NCBI GenBank assembly: GCA_026419785.1
Contig: JAODTK010005555.1
Coordinates: 124,001-188,000, forward strand
Reading direction: 5' to 3'
Source of the DNA: Sclerodactyla briareus
Lineage: Eukaryota; Echinodermata; Holothuroidea; Dendrochirotida; Sclerodactylidae
DNA: 64,000 bases
Position 1 is the first letter of the stretch. Each line of letters opens with the position of its first letter. This document shows positions 58,130-64,000 of the stretch, piece after piece. Position numbers and translations under genes: made by a program. The notes under the pieces are model-generated. The model searched no databases and was not told where the DNA came from. It worked only from the letters and a program-made list of their open reading frames with translations.

Positions 58130-59580
58130 GTCCGCTACTTCCCGAGTTTGTGTTCGCCTAAATCCAACATTAGTAGCGTTATGTACACATAGCTTCCGTA
58201 AACTCCCTCTCACCCTATGTAACCCGGCCTAGCCTCAGTACCCAACGTACCTTGATGCGTCGTAGGGGTCACTTCTTCGACCCGTCCCTTGAATCCTCCC
58301 GCTACGACTGATCCATCAGAAATGAAGTTGATCTGCATCGTGTTACCTATAGACTGGACAGGATCGGGGTCAATATTTCCTGTTAGGGTCTCAAGGACGG
58401 AATCACTTCTTTGTGATGTATCAGGAAGTCCCAATCCAATTCCAGGTCGAACTCGTCGCTTTTGAATACGAGGTTATGACCGGCCTCCGCTTCGAGAGAC
58501 CACGATATGTTCACGTTATTGTCGTAAGGAGATGGGAAGTTTGGCGACTTGATGGAATGGGTGACCGTCATAGCGACTGTAACAAATAGACATTGGCGTG
58601 AGTCAACTTGTTCTTAGGTTAGTGCAAGAGTGAAGTCACATTTTTCTAATTGCAGCGGATGCTTTGAAACTTCCATAACCTAATTAAAATCCGTTTTGTT
58701 TTTTCTTGTTTTTTCGTGTTATCTACATTTATTATTCGGGTCCAATAAAGACACGGGAAACGAGCAGAAAGTTGTATTGAGCTTACGCGGTAATTGCTGA
58801 TTGTGTGTCCATAAGTCAAATGATGCTAGCAACTATCTAGGATTCTTTCAATCTGTTTTTTCACATATCAGATTCGCGATACTCGTTTTAAACATTACAA
58901 CACCGATGGTGGACAATTTGCACATTACCGGCTGCATTGATTACCCACTCCTCTTCATCGAGGTACCGCCAGGAGGCATGTATAGTCTATCAACCAAGTA
59001 AAGGAATCGATGCTGACAAATGAGTGCACTATGTCGGTCGGTACCATTGCCAGGCGTTGAATAGGTTCGGTCCTCTATTCGGAAAGTCAGCCATACAAAG
59101 AAAAAAAATAGCCTGGGCGAATGGACCCATGGATGCCCGATTATGTTACGTTTCAAGCGAAATACTTGTTATCATATTGAGATGGGGCCGAGCACGCCGA
59201 ATATGCAGAGGCGAATAACAGATGATGCCCTGCACTTAATAGGCCTAGATCGCCGTCAACAACTTTGCTCATGTTCACACCTAAACCGTGTCGTCCATGC
59301 AAAATAGGGAATACCGACACATTCCTCTCTATAGCATTATTATTACATTTTTCGAACTATCATAACAAACTTCCCATGATCCATCATGTTAGTGATGATG
59401 AGTACAGTGTTAAATAGCCAAAGTGTTGTGTGTTTGTGTTGTGTTGTGTTTTTCTTTCTGCAATTTCTGCCAGGAGGAGTTTGGGGTGGTCTTTTCCCGC
59501 AGATTCTTATTGCAAGCAGTATGTACGCGTCAACTGTCTCTGATAACCATTGACACCATGTCAAGCTCGTATCATTACAC
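58130..59580. repeat. Segmental duplication carrying a CUB exon, copy B
   Basis: Counterpart of 46.85-48.36 kb. It is bracketed by the 57.93-58.11 and 59.85-60.01 kb direct repeats, which are not seen around copy A. Confidence 0.8.
58251..58576 (-). CDS. CUB domain exon, copy B
   Basis: Acceptor TTTGTTACAG and donor CATCAAG-GTACGT bound a nearly complete CUB exon: VTHSIKSPNFPSPYDNNVN, ISWSLEAEAGHNLVFKSD, DLELDWDFL, then after one shift SVLETLTGNIDPDPVQSIG, NTMQINFISDGSVVAGGF and KGRVEEVTPTTHQG. Motifs I.SPNFP..Y.NN....W, D.DFL, G...P.....GN.M.I.F.SD and GF are all in place. It starts and ends in phase 1. One base too many or too few in the middle is the only break. CUB domains act outside the cell as protein-binding modules. 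Function within a full protein is unknown. Confidence 0.85.
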
Positions 59581-59849
59581 TGCAACGCGAATAGGCCTAC
59601 AATTTTATGCAAATTGCCACCTAGTGAAAACATTTTTTTCGTTGATCGTCTCGTTGAGTTCTGTCTCAGCATACTTGGATCACCTCAAGCCAGTGTTTAA
59701 TACTGAGTAATCCAATTCCATCAAATGACCTACATATCAATTTAGGAGAATATTAGCGGTTATTTATAATTAGGAATAATATTCAATGCTAAAAGCACTA
59801 TAGGCTGACCACCAGCTAACAGGTAACTGCTGTTGTCTGTTAGGCTCAG

Positions 59850-60010
59850 CCAGAACTGTAGTAGGCCTAGGTGGTAGTTGCAACTATATGTTAGGTCACC
59901 GTATCGGGCAATTTTACTGTTGATTGTTGTAATTTGACTGTAAGCCGAAATCAAATTATTAGATGCGAACTGGTGGTAAGGATGGAACATAGGACCGGAC
60001 TTTAGTTTCG
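59850..60010. repeat. Direct repeat, right member
   Basis: Matches 57.93-58.11 kb (GTAGGCCTAGGTG, GTCACCGTATC, TTGATTGTTGTAA, GTAAGCCGAAATCAAA). Confidence 0.65.
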
Positions 60011-60089
60011 ATCAATGGTAAGGAAATGGTAGGAAAATCTGTAATTAAAATAAGGTATGCAGTAACTCAGTATTGTAGCGCAAGTGGTC

Positions 60090-60365
60090 ACCCACCGTTA
60101 AGCCATCCCTTAACGAGTGGTTGGCACATTGGTTTAGAGCGTCGGCCTTCCACCTGAGAAACCGGGGTTCGATTCCCGGTCGGGTCATAGTACAAAGACT
60201 TTGAAAATGGAACCTGTTGCTTCCCGATGCGGGGCGCATCAACACGAGGATTGGAGCAGGGACTAGCGAGGGGTAGGCAATTGGCGTCGGGCGCCCCCAC
60301 CCCAGTTAAGGTACCGCAAAGAGGCACTGCCTTGTTCTGTACTGGTGAAGGATTCGCAGCTGACT
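60090..60365 (+). mobile_element. tRNA-derived SINE, family D
   Basis: The head has GAGTGGTTGGCACATTGG, TTTAGAGCG (A-box-like), CTTCCACCTGAG and GGGGTTCGATTCCCGGTC (a strong B-box). The anticodon stem does not pair well, so it is not a working tRNA. The body continues to GGCGCCCCCACCCCAGTTAA and GGTACCGCAAAGAGGC. That last phrase also occurs in both CUB segments (GGTACCGCC..GAGGCATG near 47,833 and 58,963), so part of this SINE or a relative sits in them. Confidence 0.8.
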
Positions 60366-60559
60366 CTAAGGTGAAATATCAGGTCTGCACCTTGCTGGCC
60401 TTGAATAGGATCGATCCTAGGCTAGAAAAAGGTTTACCATGAAAAAAAAAAAACACGGGATACTCCACAATAGAAGGTTGTGCTCTATTATTTGTTTCTG
60501 CTCAAATTCGGTACGGGGTTTAGCTCCAAAGTCCTTAGTGTAAAATAAATTGGGAAATA
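60366..60559. other. Short AT-rich stretch after the SINE
   Basis: Contains a 12-base A run near 60,440, possibly the SINE tail, and no gene. Confidence 0.4.
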
Positions 60560-60860
60560 CCCAATGTAGATCATGTATACATGACTATTCAATGCAATAA
60601 ATAGAAAGTATCAAATCTCGAGTCATGTTTACATGACTATTCATGACCTTGAAGGAAATGGATTTCCTTGATGTAATAAATGGAAAGTACCGAAGTCAAG
60701 TCGATTACATGACTATTCAGGGACTTGACGTGAAAAATGGATTTCCGTAAATATAAATAGACATAGAAATGTCCAAGTTAATTTACATGACTACTCATGA
60801 AACTTAATGACTATGGATTCGTTCTTATTGCACGTATGGACTCCACCCACTGATTGAGTG
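60560..60860. repeat. Tandem units with ACATGACTATTCA, four copies
   Basis: The motif occurs near 60,580, 60,630, 60,706 and 60,785. Two copies are followed by GACCTTGA or GACTTGA and AAATGGATTTCC. Spacing of 50 and then about 78 bp indicates an irregular tandem repeat. GTCATGTTTACATGAC is a near-palindrome. Confidence 0.7.
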
Positions 60861-61773
60861 AAATCCCGTAGAGAATAAAAATAAAAACCTTATTTGAATA
60901 GGTCTGAGATTATATTTTAACAGTTATTAACCTCCTGTTGGTTCTTGTGGCGGTGGAGCTCTGTCTCACCACCGAGACTCTCTGTCTCCCCGCTCGCGGG
61001 TCTTTAGGTGTTTTCTCGATGCAAGTGTCTCTGGTAAAAAGTAGTAGAAACATGTCATGGCCCAGGGGTTACTAGATTTCTTGTGTGTTACATCGAAGTG
61101 GCGGTGGTTTCTGGTCATTTTGGAAGGGAATACCTCCTGGACACAGGACATGGACAAACTATTGGGTCAATCATTCCCCTGATTCATCAAGTAGTAAACA
61201 CTTTCTGAATTTAGAGCCCACGTAAAGACCAAGTAGGCACGCCTTCACCAAAAAATAAGCTAGCTGTGGCTGAATGGTCCTACTGGCATGGGAGTCGCAT
61301 GCAAATAATTTTTTTTTTATATCAAGTCGTATACGTTCGTATCATGGAAGTGGCGTTATGATATTTAGAAAGAACGTGCATGATGCTTGCGAAATAGCTA
61401 GATGGCTACATCCACGCAGAAATTACCTTCGTTTAATAGAGAAAGCATATTAAATATAATGTTCCATGACCATCCGGTGGACCTGTTGTTCAGGATCAAT
61501 TGTAGTTCACATTCTACAAGTTTCGTTAATTTATTCGGAAAAACATCGCCTGTTGGAATTATGCAATGTTGACCTCCTATGACCTTGAAAGAAATTCGTG
61601 TGTCAGAACATAAAAACAATCCAAATCCACTGCAAGTTTCGTCCAAATCCAAGAAAGTTAGAAAAATCGCCAAAAAAAACTTGACCTCTAGTGACCCTTG
61701 AAACACCGTCATGTTTTTCGGGCGATCTTTTGTCCCCACTCAGCAACTGTCGTGTGAATCGGACTAAACTTAC
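60861..61773. other. Non-coding stretch with a TGACCT-style repeat
   Basis: GACCTCCTATGACCTTGAAAG and GACCTCTAGTGACCCTTGAA (61.57-61.70 kb) recall the 18.1-19.4 kb repeat. No supported gene; the 113-codon minus frame overlaps this repeat. Confidence 0.4.
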
Positions 61774-61970
61774 CTGCAAAAATAGAGGGCAGCAGAAGTT
61801 GTTGTAATGTCCACTTTCAAAACCATCCAAGATTCTGCTAGAGGGTGACTATTGGGTGGGGACATGGGTACCAAGTTCAGATTCAACGGCTCTATAGCGT
61901 TGAACGAGTTGTTGATAACGCCTGAATTCCCGGCGTTGGCAGTGGAGACGGCGGCGTGCGGGACACTGCC
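61774..61970 (-). CDS. Candidate exon, unrecognised
   Basis: A 197-bp stretch lies between an acceptor-like TTTTAG and a strong donor TTTTTGCAG-GTAAGT. One frame is fully open (65 codons): SVPHAAVSTANAGNSGVINN, then PLNLNLVPMSPPNSHPL and ESWMVLKVDITTTSAALYF. Enrichment in Ser, Asn and Pro suggests a linker-like segment. No family is recognised. It enters in phase 0 and leaves in phase 2. It lies upstream of CUB exon B on the same strand and could belong to the same gene. Confidence 0.4.
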
Positions 61971-62784
61971 CTAAAATCGTATTAGACCGAAGGAAACTTA
62001 CAGTGTGACGGGATATATTACTTCGAGGTCACCTCCACTGTTGAAAACCCCTGGTAAAGTATCTAGTAGTGGGCGCAAAATTCGCGCAGGTATGTTGGTA
62101 TATGGGCAGTGACCGTGTACCGGTGCATATCCCAAAATTGTTTCTCATAACTATTCTACCTAAGCGAGGTTGTCACGACTATCAATTGTCCGAAAACCCA
62201 GGAATCATCGGAATTCGACCACAGTTCGCTTGAGTTACATTCAACATTCGTACATTCAAAATATCATCCTACCCCGCTGAAAGTAAATGTTGCCTAATTA
62301 CATAGCAAGACAAGATACTCAATTCAGTTCGAAAGATGAATTTGTCATATGATGTAGTGCGATTTGCTATGCAGGGGCACAAGTGAAGCGGTGGAGTCAG
62401 TCAATACTGTACCGAAGAAGTTGCCGTAGCATACAGACTGGTTCTCCTCTTTTGCTAGCCGTGTATGCCCGCGGTTCCTGATCAGAGAACGGGAAAAGAA
62501 GTAATCTTCCAATTTCGCGATGGAAACATTGTAATAAAGTATTTTTAAAATGTTCGAATGAAAAAAATCACTTTAGCCAACAGTATGCTGAGACGATTAT
62601 ATCCTATGCAAAGCAGTTTTTTTTTATGAATAAATGAATGAACTTTGCAATCAAAATAAATTTCATCAGCCACGTATGTTCAAGCGACCCCTTACAAAAA
62701 AGTTGCACTATAGCATTATATTGAAAAAAATCTATTAGAAAATGATACAATTTTTATAGAGCCCCTCTATAGAACACTCTATAA
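61971..62784. other. Non-coding stretch
   Basis: No gene, repeat family or splice-bounded open frame is supported. Confidence 0.4.
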
Positions 62785-62965
62785 ATTTTCTTTAGAAATT
62801 CTTTAGAAATTCTAAAGAATTTCTAAAAGAATTCTAAAGAATTTCTAACGAATTTCTAAAGAATGTCCAAAGAAAATCTATAACTATTCCATGGAAACTC
62901 AGTGGAGTCTATCATGAATCGCCTAAAGAATCTCTAAAAAATTTCTGAAAAGAATCATTTTCTAA
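62785..62965. repeat. Palindromic TTCTAAAGAA array
   Basis: The array TTCTTTAGAAATTC then GAATTTCTAAAGAATTTC repeats about every 10-12 bp, first on one strand and then the other, so the block can fold on itself. A weaker echo (GATTCTATAGGAGATTCT) lies near 63,880. Confidence 0.75.
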
Positions 62966-64000
62966 TTCTGGTATGAACACAGGGCTATACTACCTTGATC
63001 GGTAATGGCAAATAGTTGAATAGCTGATTACCCCACCCCCACCCCGCTCCCCACCGGGACAGTCTCGCGCTGCAGGCTAGCTTTGAATATCACATTTATT
63101 TTTTATCGCTCGCGCATCCGGAAAATATATTTAAAAAAAATACACATGACTGATGAGGCTAATAGATTAGAATAGCAAAATAAATCTTTAGCTTTGAACG
63201 TTGGCCTAATTAGCCGTTATCCAATAATTTCAAGAAAAACACAAGGGAACATACCGGTCAGATAATTGTGATCCTCATTTTTCCTGCCCAAGGGTTAATG
63301 ATATTAACTAACATTGTTCATCATGTTAAACAGAATAGGCCGAACATACACAAATTGCACCCCAGACTTGGCTGCTATATAGCACATACAAACTGGGTGT
63401 ACTAAATGGCTATTGTGCTACACTGGAATATTGGTTACTGTAGCCTACACATTCACTCTACAAACATTAGGCTTGAATATGAATAAAATTAATACAAATA
63501 GAAACAAATCAGAATTTCAATTGACAAACTGAAAACTATTAAAATTCTGGTCAACTTACACTAATAAATATCCAATGATCCTGATAATAAACCAGTTTTA
63601 GACGGAATGGGGACATCAGATCTACAGAGCCCTAACTGCACGCTGCATTCGAATCGGGCTGTCAAAATCACAAAATGTTCTTGGCAGTTTGTGATTGTTT
63701 AAATCTGACTAAAAATTATTTAAATTTATCTTGATAGACAAGTTAAAAATTCAAAATGTATAGTGAAGGCTAATTAGCCTATCAATTTCACAATAGATCC
63801 AAACATTTATTCATGAATGGTATTAGAGTTAAGAGAAAGAGCGTCATTTTATAAATAGCAAATGGCAACCCCAGAATGATTCTATAGGAGATTCTATAGA
63901 AACTCCTAGAATCTCAATAGAAATTAATGAAAGCCGTTTATAAGTAAAAATCAGTTCTTATTCCATTTTTATGCAGTAGCATATAATGTCAGTCTTTCAG
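62966..64000. other. AT-rich non-coding end of the window
   Basis: No open frame with a domain. AATTAGCC and TAATTAGC phrases recur. No gene is supported to the right edge. Confidence 0.45.

Noticed and set aside
60100-60187. Functional tRNA gene
   Set aside because: A and B boxes are good, but the anticodon stem does not pair properly and a SINE body follows directly.
62785-62965. Heat-shock element cluster
   Set aside because: GAA and TTC triplets are separated by zero or one base rather than two, so the consensus is not met.

Overview
This is animal nuclear DNA. It has short exons bounded by GT-AG introns, CUB and chymotrypsin-fold peptidase domains, and a dense mix of SINEs, LINEs, a Penelope-like element and a DIRS fossil. 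There are no bacterial-type operons, rRNA genes, CRISPR arrays or functional tRNAs. The repeat types and the many AGGCCTA-type motifs suggest a marine invertebrate, perhaps an echinoderm or another deuterostome. That placement is inference, because no marker gene settles it.

The main gene content is on the minus strand. A trypsin-like S1 serine peptidase is spread over four recognisable exons: 26.51-26.28 kb (activation site ILGG and catalytic His), 19.82-19.56 kb (catalytic Asp), 14.26-14.12 kb (S1-pocket Asp) and 12.24-12.07 kb (GDSGGP, C-terminus and stop). Just upstream at 28.8-28.4 kb is a whole CUB domain. Two more CUB exons, at 47.28-46.96 kb and 58.58-58.25 kb, have the same strand and good splice sites. 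The simplest reading is a secreted CUB-containing serine peptidase gene of 16 kb or more, perhaps with N-terminal CUB exons reaching 58.6 kb. The 47 and 58 kb CUB exons lie in two copies of a roughly 1.5 kb segmental duplication.

Layout: 0-2.4 kb is non-coding with a three-unit tandem repeat. 2.5-9.3 kb holds SINEs, a DIRS fossil and a Penelope-like reverse transcriptase. 10.3-11.6 kb has a duplicated, possibly exonic segment. 12-29 kb is the peptidase gene with repeats in its introns. 29-34 kb has a minisatellite, LINE tails and CG-rich repeat units. 34.9-44.8 kb is a 4.92 kb tandem duplication. 45-60 kb alternates CUB segments, SINEs, a dimeric tandem repeat and a CR1-type LINE. 60-64 kb has a SINE, short repeats and one candidate exon.

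Several clear exons are shifted by one base although splice sites and catalytic residues are intact. The two 4.92 kb copies differ in their core by three homopolymer indels only, while their edges are full of indels. Both facts suggest residual long-read sequencing or assembly error, so frame breaks in host exons should not be read automatically as pseudogenisation.
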